Shown here in pieces: positions 26,672-34,415 of a DNA stretch of 46,267 bases. The notes beneath the pieces are model-generated. The model was not told where the DNA came from. It did not search any database and worked only from the letters and a program-made list of their open reading frames with translations. The first letter of the stretch is position 1. Each line of letters opens with the position of its first letter. The stretch is from Microvirga vignae (GTDB taxonomy: Bacteria > Pseudomonadota > Alphaproteobacteria > Rhizobiales > Beijerinckiaceae), in contig NZ_LCYG01000127.1 of NCBI RefSeq assembly GCF_001017175.1, positions 1 through 46,267 on the forward strand. Direction: 5' to 3'. The translations under genes were made by a program, and so were the position numbers.

Positions 26672-27613
26672 ATGAAGGCGGTATTGGGTGGTTTGGCCAT
26701 GTTGGCGCTGGCGGTCGTGCCGGCTTCAGCGCAGGAGACGAAAGTGGCCGTCGGCATCTCGGGCTGGACAGGCTTCGCGCCCCTGACGCTCGCGAAGGAG
26801 GCCGGGATCTTCAAGAAGAACGGCCTCGACGTCACGATCAAGAAAGTTCCGCAGGCCAGCCGCCATCTCGCGATTCAGTCCGGCGACATTCAATGCGCCG
26901 CCACCACGGTCGAGACCTGGATTGTGTGGAACGCCAACGGCGTGCCCACCAAACAGATCTTCCAGCTCGACAAGAGCTATGGCGCGGACGGCATGGTGGT
27001 GCGAAACGACATCGCCTCGATCAAGGACATCAAGGGCAAGACGGTGGCAGCCTCCGCACCCGGCACGTCACCTTACTTCGTGCTGTCCTGGATGCTGAAG
27101 AAGAACGGGCTCTCGGTGAAGGACGTAACCGTGGTCAACATGGAGCCGGGCCCTGCCGCCCAGGCGTTCATCGCCGGACAGAACGATGCGGCCATGACCT
27201 ACGAGCCCTATCTCTCCTCGGTTCGCGCTGCGCCTCAGGCTGGCAAGATCATCGCGACCACTCTCGATTATCCGGTCGTGATGGATACCTTCGGATGCAC
27301 GCCGAAATTCCTCGCCGAGAACCCGAAGGCCGCCAAGGCTCTTGCCGACAGCTATTTCGAGGCGCTGGACATGATCACCAAGGATCAGGCGAAATCCTAC
27401 GAGATCATGGGCGCAGACGTGAAGCAGACCGGCGAGGCTTTCGGCAAATCGGCCCAGTACCTGCGCTGGCAGGACCGCGAGGCCAACAAGAAGTTCTTCA
27501 CCAGTGAGTTCAAAACCTTCTCGGCCGAGGCTGCCGATCTGCTTCTCGAGACCGGCATCATCAAGCAAAAGCCGGACATGGAAGCCCTGGCGGATACAAG
27601 CTTCATCCAGTAA
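26672..27613 (+). CDS. NitT/TauT-type ABC transporter substrate-binding protein
   Basis: A 313-residue exported protein of the NMT1/SsuA-like class. MKAVLGGLAMLALAVVPASA is a signal peptide ending in ASA. The mature domain has VGISGWTGFAPLTLAKEAGIF, FKKNGLDVTIKKV, IQSGDIQCAATTVET and VKDVTVVNMEPGPAAQAFIAGQ, all usual in this class. ATG 26672 is preceded by GGAGG at seven bases. Known family ligands are taurine, sulfonates, nitrate and pyrimidine precursors, but the upstream HutC-type palindrome and position after hutD point to histidine, urocanate or a related imidazole compound here. This would differ from the QAT-family HutXWV importer of rhizobia. A strong hairpin follows the stop. Confidence 0.88.
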   Translation: MKAVLGGLAMLALAVVPASAQETKVAVGISGWTGFAPLTLAKEAGIFKKNGLDVTIKKVPQASRHLAIQSGDIQCAATTVETWIVWNANGVPTKQIFQLDKSYGADGMVVRNDIASIKDIKGKTVAASAPGTSPYFVLSWMLKKNGLSVKDVTVVNMEPGPAAQAFIAGQNDAAMTYEPYLSSVRAAPQAGKIIATTLDYPVVMDTFGCTPKFLAENPKAAKALADSYFEALDMITKDQAKSYEIMGADVKQTGEAFGKSAQYLRWQDREANKKFFTSEFKTFSAEAADLLLETGIIKQKPDMEALADTSFIQ

Positions 27614-27629
27614 CGGCTTCGACCAAGCA

Positions 27630-27664
27630 GCCACGGCCCTCATTCCTTCCATGCGGGCCGTGGC
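27630..27664 (+). terminator. Perfect 10-bp hairpin after the binding protein gene
   Basis: GCCACGGCCC at 27630-27639 pairs perfectly with GGGCCGTGGC at 27655-27664 around a 15-base loop, 16 bases after the stop codon. No T run follows. Same position relative to a binding protein gene as the hairpins at 11116 and 31431. Confidence 0.55.
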
Positions 27665-27725
27665 CGGATCCCTCGTCTATTGAAGCCATCCCGTCTGCTG
27701 TTCCGGATGGCAAAGCAGATCATTC

Positions 27726-28502
27726 ATGCCCCGTCCTCTCGAACCCGTCGGCCAGAGCACGCGCATCACGCTCGGCATCTCCTTCTTCATTCTCTTCTTT
27801 GCTGCCTGGGCCTTCGCAACCCTCGGCGGCTTCGTTTCACGCACCTTCCTCGCCGATCCGATCACCATGATGCAGGATGGCTGGCTGCTTCTCACGCGCT
27901 TCGGATTCTTGGGCGATATCGGCGTCACGGTCTGGCGCGTCGTTGGCGGGTTCATTCTCGCGGCGATCATCGCCGTGCCGATTGGCATCCTGATGGGCGC
28001 GTACAAATCCTTCGAGGCGTTTCTCGAGCCTTTCGTGTCCTTCGCGCGCTATTTGCCCGCCTCCGCCTTCGTGCCGCTCCTCATTCTCTGGGCGGGCATC
28101 GGCGAGATGCAAAAGCTGCTCGTCATCTTCATCGGCTCGGTCTTCCAGATCATTCTGATGGTGGCAGTGGCCGTCGGCAACACGCGTCGGGATCTGGTCG
28201 AGGCGGCTTACACCTTGGGGTCCAAAGATCAGGGTGTGGTGAAGCGCGTACTCATCCCCGCCAATGCGCCTGAGATCGCCGAGATCCTGCGCCTCGTGCT
28301 CGGCTGGGCCTGGACCTATGTGATCGTCGCGGAGCTCATCGGTTCCTCCTCTGGCATCGGACACATGATCATCGACAGCCAAGCGCTCCTGGCGACGGGT
28401 CAGATGATCTTCGGCATCATCATCATCGGCATCATCGGCCTCATCTCCGATTTCCTGTTCAAGGCCCTCAACCGCTCGCTCTTCCCTTGGAGGCTCGCAT
28501 GA
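27726..28502 (+). CDS. NitT/TauT-type ABC transporter permease
   Basis: A 258-residue inner-membrane permease of the SsuC/TauC (BPD_transp_1) type with about six helices. The EAA loop that docks onto the ATPase is ALVEAAYTLGSKDQGVVKRVLIPANAPEI-like in form (here DLVEAAYTLGSKDQGVVKRV at residues about 156-175). It starts with MPRPLEPVGQSTRITLGISF, a cytoplasmic tail before helix 1. The gene lies 112 bases after the binding protein gene and its stop overlaps the ATPase start (ATGA). It should move the ligand delivered by the 313-residue binding protein. Confidence 0.9.
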   Translation: MPRPLEPVGQSTRITLGISFFILFFAAWAFATLGGFVSRTFLADPITMMQDGWLLLTRFGFLGDIGVTVWRVVGGFILAAIIAVPIGILMGAYKSFEAFLEPFVSFARYLPASAFVPLLILWAGIGEMQKLLVIFIGSVFQIILMVAVAVGNTRRDLVEAAYTLGSKDQGVVKRVLIPANAPEIAEILRLVLGWAWTYVIVAELIGSSSGIGHMIIDSQALLATGQMIFGIIIIGIIGLISDFLFKALNRSLFPWRLA

Positions 28503-29290
28503 CGAACGCGATCCTCCAGATCGACAATGTCTCGCGCGTGTTTCCCGGCGTGCGTGGCGGCGCTCCCGTGCGTGCGCTCGAGCCCACAAGCCTGCGGGTG
28601 GAGCAGAACGATTTCATCACCATCCTGGGACCGTCCGGCTGCGGGAAATCCACGTTGTTGCGCATCGTGGCCGGCCTCGACCGCCCCAGCGGCGGACGCG
28701 TGCTGCTCAACGGGCGCGAGATCAAAGGCCCGGGCGCCGATCGGGGCATGGTGTTCCAGTCCTACACCCTGTTCCCATGGCTGACGATTGCGGAGAACAT
28801 CGCCTACGGTCTGCGTGAGAAGGGTGTGCCGAAATCGGAGCGCCGGGATATCGTGGCCTCCTATACCGAAAAGGTAGGACTGCGTGGCTTCGAGAACCAT
28901 TATCCGAAACAACTCTCGGGCGGTATGCAGCAGCGCACGGCCATTGCCCGTGCGCTCGCCAACGATCCCGCCATCCTGCTCCTCGACGAACCCTTCGGGG
29001 CGCTCGACAACCAAACGCGCGGTCTCATGCAGGAACTGCTGCTCGGCATCTGGGAGCGTGAACGCAAGACCGTTCTCTTCGTCACTCACGACATCGAGGA
29101 GGCGATCTTCCTCGCTTCCCGCGTGATCGTCATGACCGCGCGCCCCGGCAGGATCAAAGCCGATATCTCGGTCGAGCTTCCCCATCCCAGGCACTATACC
29201 ATGAAGACCACGCCGGAATTCTCAAGCCTGAAGGCACAGCTGACGGAGGAGATCCGACACGAGGCCATCGAGGCGGACGTCGCCCGTTAG
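28499..29290 (+). CDS. NitT/TauT-type ABC transporter ATP-binding protein
   Basis: A 263-residue ATPase of the SsuB/TauB class. Walker A GPSGCGKST near residues 44-52, Q-loop VFQSYTLFPW, signature LSGGMQQRTAIARA, Walker B AILLLDEPFGALD and switch His in FVTHDIEEAIFLA are all intact. The C-terminal tail MKTTPEFSSLKAQLTEEIR is usual in this class. ATG 28499 overlaps the permease stop. Completes the importer coded from 26672. After the stop, a hairpin with a one-base bulge (29306-29332) may end the operon. Confidence 0.92.
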   Translation: MTNAILQIDNVSRVFPGVRGGAPVRALEPTSLRVEQNDFITILGPSGCGKSTLLRIVAGLDRPSGGRVLLNGREIKGPGADRGMVFQSYTLFPWLTIAENIAYGLREKGVPKSERRDIVASYTEKVGLRGFENHYPKQLSGGMQQRTAIARALANDPAILLLDEPFGALDNQTRGLMQELLLGIWERERKTVLFVTHDIEEAIFLASRVIVMTARPGRIKADISVELPHPRHYTMKTTPEFSSLKAQLTEEIRHEAIEADVAR

Positions 29291-29305
29291 GCATGGGGTA
29301 GCGAT

Positions 29306-29332
29306 GAAGGCGGCCTCAGCAAGCCTGCCTTC
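29306..29332 (+). terminator. Possible terminator of the importer operon
   Basis: GAAGGC-GGC pairs with GCC-T-GCCTTC across a short loop, with one bulged base, 15 bases after the ATPase stop. It lacks a long T run, so strength is uncertain. Confidence 0.4.
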
Positions 29333-29525
29333 TCGTTCCTGGAAGATGCGATGACTCGCCGAGTGTTTCTATCCAATGTTGAGATCGTCTCGGATTTGAA
29401 CTGCGGCATCTCGATCTTGGTGTCCTTCATCGGTGTTGATGATCCGACAGACCCGCTCGTTTGCTGCCCCCTCTCATTGGCTGAGCAGCAACACGTCGAA
29501 TGGCAGAGTGCGGCCGTCGAGCAAT

Positions 29526-30419
29526 CTATGCGACCGGAACTGCTTGGCGGTTGAAGCTTTCGAGGATCCATTGCCGGACCGCGGTGACCGCCGGCCGACG
29601 TTCGTGATCGCTGGCATCGATCAGAAAAAAGGTGGCCGGGGCACGAATGCTCTCATCGAACGGTCGAACGAGCGTTCCGGATTCCAGGTAGCGCTGGCAG
29701 GTGACGTTGTCTCCCATTGCGATCCCAAGGCCGCCGACGGCCGCCTCGATCATTGCCAGATGATTTCCCAGGTAATGACGTCCTCCCGATAGAACGCTTC
29801 CCTGCGGCACCGTCGCCAGCCAGAGATCCCACTCATGGCCGTTTGCGGCACACAACAAGGGTGTATTCGCAAGCTCATGGATGTCGCCGGTCTTGAAAAG
29901 GTCGGGCCTGCAGACAGGAAAGAGATCTGTATTGATGAGCCGCTCGCTGCGCCGGCCGGGCCAGATTCCATCTCCATAGCGGATGCACAGATCGACATCG
30001 GAGGCGATGACCTCTTTTGGACTGTTTGAGGGGCGCAGATGCAGCCGCAGGTCCGGATATTGCTTCAGCAGGTTTCCGACCGTCTTCACCAACCACAGAC
30101 ACGTCAAGGCAGGAGGCGCACTCACCGTCACGTCGCCGCGCACGCTTGGCCGGTCCAAGCTGATGACGGCAGCCGACAGAAGATCGAACCCCGAACTCAG
30201 GGGAGCCAGAAGCTGCTCGCCTGCAACCGTCAGCTTGAAGCGATTGCCCGCCCGTTCGAGCAGATCGGCCCCGATGAAGGCCTCCAGCGTCCGGATTTGG
30301 TGACTGACGGCTCCGTGAGTCACCCCAAGCTCCTCCGCGGCTCGGGAGATCGAGCGACGGCGGGCCGCTGCCTCGAAGGCCCGCAGAGCATTGAGAGGAG
30401 GGAGCCGACGTGCTGCCAT
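29526..30419 (-). CDS. LysR-family transcriptional regulator (GcvA-like)
   Basis: A 297-residue regulator. The N-terminal winged HTH reads LPPLNALRAFEAAARRRSISRAAEELGVTHGAVSHQIRTLEAFIG, the GcvA/AmpR-type form of the LysR motif. Residues about 90-290 are the periplasmic-binding-protein-like effector domain, with DLCIRYGDGIWPG and EAAVGGLGIAMGD. It is divergent from the polar-amino-acid binding protein gene with a 139-base gap, the usual arrangement in which a LysR protein controls its neighbour and itself. The inducer is probably an amino acid or a breakdown product, but this is an inference from the neighbouring genes. Confidence 0.9.
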   Translation of the reverse strand: MAARRLPPLNALRAFEAAARRRSISRAAEELGVTHGAVSHQIRTLEAFIGADLLERAGNRFKLTVAGEQLLAPLSSGFDLLSAAVISLDRPSVRGDVTVSAPPALTCLWLVKTVGNLLKQYPDLRLHLRPSNSPKEVIASDVDLCIRYGDGIWPGRRSERLINTDLFPVCRPDLFKTGDIHELANTPLLCAANGHEWDLWLATVPQGSVLSGGRHYLGNHLAMIEAAVGGLGIAMGDNVTCQRYLESGTLVRPFDESIRAPATFFLIDASDHERRPAVTAVRQWILESFNRQAVPVA

Positions 30420-30558
30420 TGTTAGATTTTCTCACAGTTTAGCCGGAGACATTCTCGATTGCGTGAGCCCATCTGTCTAGAGCAAGGTTTGGATCTCTTG
30501 CGGGGTTCTGACCGACCGCAGGAAGGCTTTCACAATCAGTCAAAAAGGGAGCGGCTCG

Positions 30559-31404
30559 GTGAAGCGTCTTCAAGTATTCGGCATTGCAGCCTTGGGGCTT
30601 CTTGCGGCCACAGGCAGCGCCTTCGCACAGGCAAAGAAATGGGAAACCGTGAAGATTGCCACGGAGGGCGCCTATGCCCCGTGGAACTTCACCGGCCCTG
30701 GCGGCAAGCTCGAAGGCTTCGAGATCGATCTCATTGGAGAGCTCTGCCCGCGGATGAAGGTGAAGTGCGAGATTGTGGCCCAGGACTGGGACGGCATCAT
30801 TCCCGCGCTCAACGCCGGCAAGTACGACGCCATCATGGCCGGGATGCAGATCACCGAAAAGCGCCTGGAAAGCATGAGCTTCTCAAAGCCATATGCCCGC
30901 ACGCCCGGTGCCTTCCTCGTTCCAAAAGATTCTCCCCTGGCGAAAGTGCCGAACGATAAGGTCTTCGATATCGGCGCGGATGTCGCAGCAGCCCAGAAAG
31001 CCGCCGACGAGATCAAACCACTCCTCAAGGGCAAGGTCGTGGGCGTCCAGGGCTCGACCACCCTCGCAACCATGATGGACCGCCTGTTCCAGGGTGTGGA
31101 GGTTCGTGAGTACAAGACCACGGAGCAGCATGATCTCGATCTCGAGGCAGGCCGTGTCGATGCCATCGCGGCGGCTACGACGACCCTCGACATCACCTTG
31201 GGCAAGCCAGGCTTCGAGAACTTCGTCATTGCCGGTCCCGGCTTCACGGGAGGCTTCATGGGCCGCGGCGTTGCCGTGGGTCTGCGCAAGACCGACCAGG
31301 ACCTGAAGGCCATGTTCGACGAGGCCATCGCATCGGCCATGGCCGACGGCACGATCTCGCGGCTGTCGCAGAAATGGTTCAAGCGCGATCTCGCCGCGAA
31401 GTAG
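30559..31404 (+). CDS. Polar amino acid ABC transporter substrate-binding protein (no partner genes)
   Basis: A 281-residue binding protein of the SBP_bac_3 (HisJ/ArgT/LAO) family. The signal peptide KRLQVFGIAALGLLAATGSAFA ends in AFA. The mature part shows TVKIATEGAYAPWNF, KLEGFEIDLIGELC, MKVKCEIVAQDWDGIIPALNAGKYDAIMAGMQITEKR and VVGVQGSTTLATMMD, as in basic-amino-acid binding proteins; the DLDLEAGRVDAIAA stretch is typical of the opine/octopine-binding branch. The start is GTG 30559. No permease or ATPase gene adjoins, so it must use a transporter encoded elsewhere or act as a sensor. A strong hairpin follows at 31431. Confidence 0.9.
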   Translation: MKRLQVFGIAALGLLAATGSAFAQAKKWETVKIATEGAYAPWNFTGPGGKLEGFEIDLIGELCPRMKVKCEIVAQDWDGIIPALNAGKYDAIMAGMQITEKRLESMSFSKPYARTPGAFLVPKDSPLAKVPNDKVFDIGADVAAAQKAADEIKPLLKGKVVGVQGSTTLATMMDRLFQGVEVREYKTTEQHDLDLEAGRVDAIAAATTTLDITLGKPGFENFVIAGPGFTGGFMGRGVAVGLRKTDQDLKAMFDEAIASAMADGTISRLSQKWFKRDLAAK

Positions 31405-31430
31405 TGGCGGAATAACACCCCTTGAAGCAG

Positions 31431-31453
31431 CCCGCCCGGCTCACCCGGGCGGG
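31431..31453 (+). terminator. Perfect 9-bp hairpin after the amino acid binding protein gene
   Basis: CCCGCCCGG (31431-31439) and CCGGGCGGG (31445-31453) pair perfectly around the 5-base loop CTCAC, 27 bases after the stop. No T run follows. It separates the binding protein gene from the M81 peptidase gene. Confidence 0.55.
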
Positions 31454-31548
31454 ACGGACTGCATCGTTCCGTGCGGACGAACTACATGGAACGGACGCTC
31501 TCGCGTTGTTCCCTCCCTATCCTCCTTCGCCAGACATGGAGTCGGACT

Positions 31549-33093
31549 ATGTCCTTTCGCGTTCTCTCGGCACAGATCATGCACGAGTCGAATTCCTTCA
31601 GCGTTCGCCTCACGTCCCTGGACCAGTTCGCCGATCTGATCCTGCTCCATGGCGAAGAGGCCCTCAATGCACTCGACGGAACGAACACGGAGGTCGCGGG
31701 CTTCCTGGATGTTGCGCGCGAGAAGAGCTGGGAGCTTGTGCATGTCATCAGTGCCCACGCCAATCCGGCGGGCTGCGTGACCGAAGACGCCTTCGAGGCG
31801 ATTACGAAAGTCGTCGAGGAAGCCGCCCGCAGGGAACGGGATCGCCTCGATGGAATTCTGCTCGCGTTCCATGGCGCCATGGTCACCACTCACTCGCACG
31901 ATGGTGAAGGAGAGATTCTCGAACGCCTTCGCACCATCGTCGGTCGGGATATTCCGATTGCGGCTACGTTAGACCTGCATGCGAACGTCACCCGACGCAT
32001 GTGCGAGCTGGCTGACATCCTGGTGTCCTACAAGACCTATCCGCATATCGACATGCGCATCGCTGGCCGGCATGCGGGCGAGCTGCTCCACCGGACCATG
32101 GCTGGAGAAATCAAGCCGCACACCCTCTTCGTGCGTCCTCCCATGCTGGAAGACGCGAATGGCGGACGCACGGATGTCGGCCCGCTCGTCGCCCTGATGG
32201 ACCGGGCCAGTGCCTATGAAAGCGAACCCAATGTCTTGGCCGTCAGCGTCAACGGTGCCTTTCCTTATGCCGATATCGATGAGATCGGCCCGACGATCAC
32301 GGTGACCTATACAGGCGATCCGGAGCCGCACCGGCAGTTTGCCGAGGAGATGGCGAAGAGCATGTGGGACATGCGTCATGACCTCGTCAACCGCTTCCTG
32401 TCTCCCGAGGAAGCCGTGACTTCCGCGCTCACAGGCGACGACCGGCCGGTCGTCATTGCCGATTATGCCGACAATCCCGGTGCCGGAGGCTATGGCGACG
32501 CAACGAACCTTCTCCGAGCATTGATTGCAGCAGATTCGGATGCCTGCCTGTGCCCCATCGTGGATCCTGAGACTGCCTTGCAGCTGCAGGGCGCGACGCC
32601 CGGCGACAGGGTTTCGATCCGCCTCGGCGGCAAGGTGAACTCCTCCTTCGGCGGCGAGCCTCTCGAATTGACCGCCACCCTGCTGAGCGTCTCCGACGGC
32701 AGCTACACCTGTGACGGGCCGATGTATGCAGGGATGCGCATGTCCTTCGGCCCGACCGCCGTGATTCAGGTTGGTCGTGTTCAGGTCGTTGTCGTCACAA
32801 AACTCCACCAGTGTCACGACCTGCAGCAATTCCTTGCATTCGGCATTGATCCTCGTGCCAAGAAAATCGTCGCCGTCAAGTCGATGCAGCACTTCCGGGC
32901 AGCCTTCGAGCCGATCGCAAGCCGCGTCCTGGTTTGCGACAGCGGCGCACTCGCCTCTCCGGATCTGACAAACTTTACCTTCCACCATGTACCGAGGCCG
33001 GTGTATCCGCTCGATTCCGGCACGCCATACGATCCTGAAGTCTTTGTCCGAAACTTATCGTCAGAAAAGTCTGTCTTGGGAAATCCGGCATGA
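31549..33093 (+). CDS. M81 family (MlrC-like) metallopeptidase
   Basis: A 514-residue protein of the family founded by MlrC, the microcystin-degradation metallopeptidase. N-terminal DUF1485-type stretch: RVLSAQIMHESNSFSV, then LLAFHGAMVTTHSHDGEGEIL, ATLDLHANVTRRMCELADILVSYKTYPHIDMRIAG, whose Asp and His residues are the likely Zn ligands. The C-terminal MlrC domain includes DNPGAGGYGDATNLLRALI and the late RVQVVVVTKLHQCHD. ATG 31549 gives the family N-terminus; GGAG lies about nine bases before it. It overlaps the following cyclodeaminase-family gene (ATGA). Most members are not tied to microcystin; amide or small-peptide-like substrates related to the adjacent amino acid binding protein are possible. 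Confidence 0.87.
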   Translation: MSFRVLSAQIMHESNSFSVRLTSLDQFADLILLHGEEALNALDGTNTEVAGFLDVAREKSWELVHVISAHANPAGCVTEDAFEAITKVVEEAARRERDRLDGILLAFHGAMVTTHSHDGEGEILERLRTIVGRDIPIAATLDLHANVTRRMCELADILVSYKTYPHIDMRIAGRHAGELLHRTMAGEIKPHTLFVRPPMLEDANGGRTDVGPLVALMDRASAYESEPNVLAVSVNGAFPYADIDEIGPTITVTYTGDPEPHRQFAEEMAKSMWDMRHDLVNRFLSPEEAVTSALTGDDRPVVIADYADNPGAGGYGDATNLLRALIAADSDACLCPIVDPETALQLQGATPGDRVSIRLGGKVNSSFGGEPLELTATLLSVSDGSYTCDGPMYAGMRMSFGPTAVIQVGRVQVVVVTKLHQCHDLQQFLAFGIDPRAKKIVAVKSMQHFRAAFEPIASRVLVCDSGALASPDLTNFTFHHVPRPVYPLDSGTPYDPEVFVRNLSSEKSVLGNPA

Positions 33094-34046
33094 AACAGCT
33101 CCATCCTGCTTGGCTCGATGCCGCAGCCGTCGAAAACCTGGCAAAGCGCATCAATGCCGTTGCGGCCATGCGCGAGCTCTTTCAGGCGCACGGGCAAGGT
33201 CGCGCGGTCCAGCCGCCGCAGGTTCTCACTCTGCTGCCTGACGACCGGGGTGACTTCATCACCTATTCGGGCATCCTGGCGGCGGATGGTGTCTTCGGAG
33301 TCAAGGTTTCGCCCTATGTCATCACGCCGTCCGGCGGCAGGGTTACGGCAACGACGATGCTGTTGAGCGTTGAAACAGGACAGCCGCTTCTGTTCTGTGA
33401 CTCGCTGGCGCTGACGACGGAGCGAACCGCCGCAACGACGGCATTGGCGGTCGATCTCCTCGCCAGACCTGACGCCGTCAACCTGACGATCGTCGGCAGC
33501 GGCTCAATCGCCTTGGCTCACCTGCGCCACGCATTACCGCTTCGTGCCTGGACCCGAATCCGCATTCATTCACGCAACATCTCAGCCAAGAAGGACGCCC
33601 TTGTAGCGCGCTTTGGTGAAATTCGACCGGTCCCCGAGATCGTCGACGACTGCTCTCTCGCGGTGGCGGATGCCGATGTGGTGCTCCTTTGCACCTCGTC
33701 CGGCACACCGGTTATCTCTACGGAGCATATCAAACCCGGCATGCTCGTGACGTCGATCAGCACGAATGTCGCCCGTGCGCACGAGATCCCACCGGAAACC
33801 CTGGAGGGGATGAATGTCTATTGCGACAACCGATCGACGACGCCGCTCATTGCAGGCGAGATGGTGCTGGCTGCCGAGAGCGGATGGTCCCGTGACGACA
33901 TTCGAGGTGATTTGGGTGACCTTGCCTGCGGCAAGGCACAGGCCCCCCTCCCTGATCGACCCAGTTTTTTCCGGTCCATGGGCCTTGGCATCGAGGATGT
34001 GAAGATGGCCCTCGAGATCTACCGGTTGAACTCGCAGACATCTTAA
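33090..34046 (+). CDS. Ornithine cyclodeaminase / mu-crystallin family protein
   Basis: A 318-residue NAD(P)-binding enzyme. LTIVGSGSIALAHLRHA (residues about 131-147) is the Rossmann glycine loop, HSRNISAKKDALVARFG follows, and TSSGTPVISTEHIKPGMLVTSISTN is the conserved block downstream. Family members include ornithine cyclodeaminase, ketimine reductases, alanine dehydrogenase and N-(carboxyalkyl)amino acid dehydrogenases, so the precise reaction cannot be fixed. It is co-transcribed with the M81 gene (4-base overlap) and lies downstream of an amino acid binding protein gene, pointing to catabolism of an amino acid derivative. The ornithine-specific ammonia-loss residues were not confirmed by me. 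Confidence 0.87.
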   Translation: MKQLHPAWLDAAAVENLAKRINAVAAMRELFQAHGQGRAVQPPQVLTLLPDDRGDFITYSGILAADGVFGVKVSPYVITPSGGRVTATTMLLSVETGQPLLFCDSLALTTERTAATTALAVDLLARPDAVNLTIVGSGSIALAHLRHALPLRAWTRIRIHSRNISAKKDALVARFGEIRPVPEIVDDCSLAVADADVVLLCTSSGTPVISTEHIKPGMLVTSISTNVARAHEIPPETLEGMNVYCDNRSTTPLIAGEMVLAAESGWSRDDIRGDLGDLACGKAQAPLPDRPSFFRSMGLGIEDVKMALEIYRLNSQTS

Positions 34047-34195
34047 GCCGATGGCACACCAGCATCCCGAGATCCGCACCGATGCGATCGTACTGAGAGC
34101 CGGATCGCGAGCATATCCACCCTGTGCCTTCAGACGCATATGGGTGGTGACGGCGTCCTGATCGATCGACGTGGAGAAAGCAGGTCCTCCGTGAG

Positions 34196-34294
34196 CCTAG
34201 AGCATTTTCCGGCGAAGTGGATCCGGTTCGCCGTCAGAAAATGCGGCAGAGCAAGGAGGAGAGCCGATTCCACGCCATTGGAAACGGCTCTAGG
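34196..34294. repeat. Rhizobiales-type intergenic palindromic element
   Basis: A 99-base element with perfect 8-base ends, CCTAGAGC and GCTCTAGG. Inside are two further hairpins: GCATTTTC...GAAAATGC at about 34202-34244 (with GGCGAA/TTCGCC nested) and GAGCCGATTCC...GGAAACGGCTC at about 34261-34291. The text 'agcattttccggcgaagtgg' is one I know as part of a dispersed intergenic repeat in Rhizobiales. It sits between the convergent cyclodeaminase-family and flavohaemoprotein genes, where it may act as a transcription end. It may be miniature-transposon derived. Confidence 0.7.
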
Positions 34295-34415
34295 TCCAAT
34301 GCAGGGACATCCCTTATGTCGGGAGGATGCTTCTCCTGGCAGTGGGGCAAGCGACGGCATCGGTTGAGGGCACGCCCACTCATGACAGGCCGGCCATCGG
34401 TATCGGTCAGAACGG

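Noticed and set aside
29300..29560. Short open frames on both strands between the importer operon and the LysR gene, considered as a transposase remnant
   Set aside because: No DDE motif, terminal repeats or other insertion sequence signs are recognisable; the text is too short to assign.
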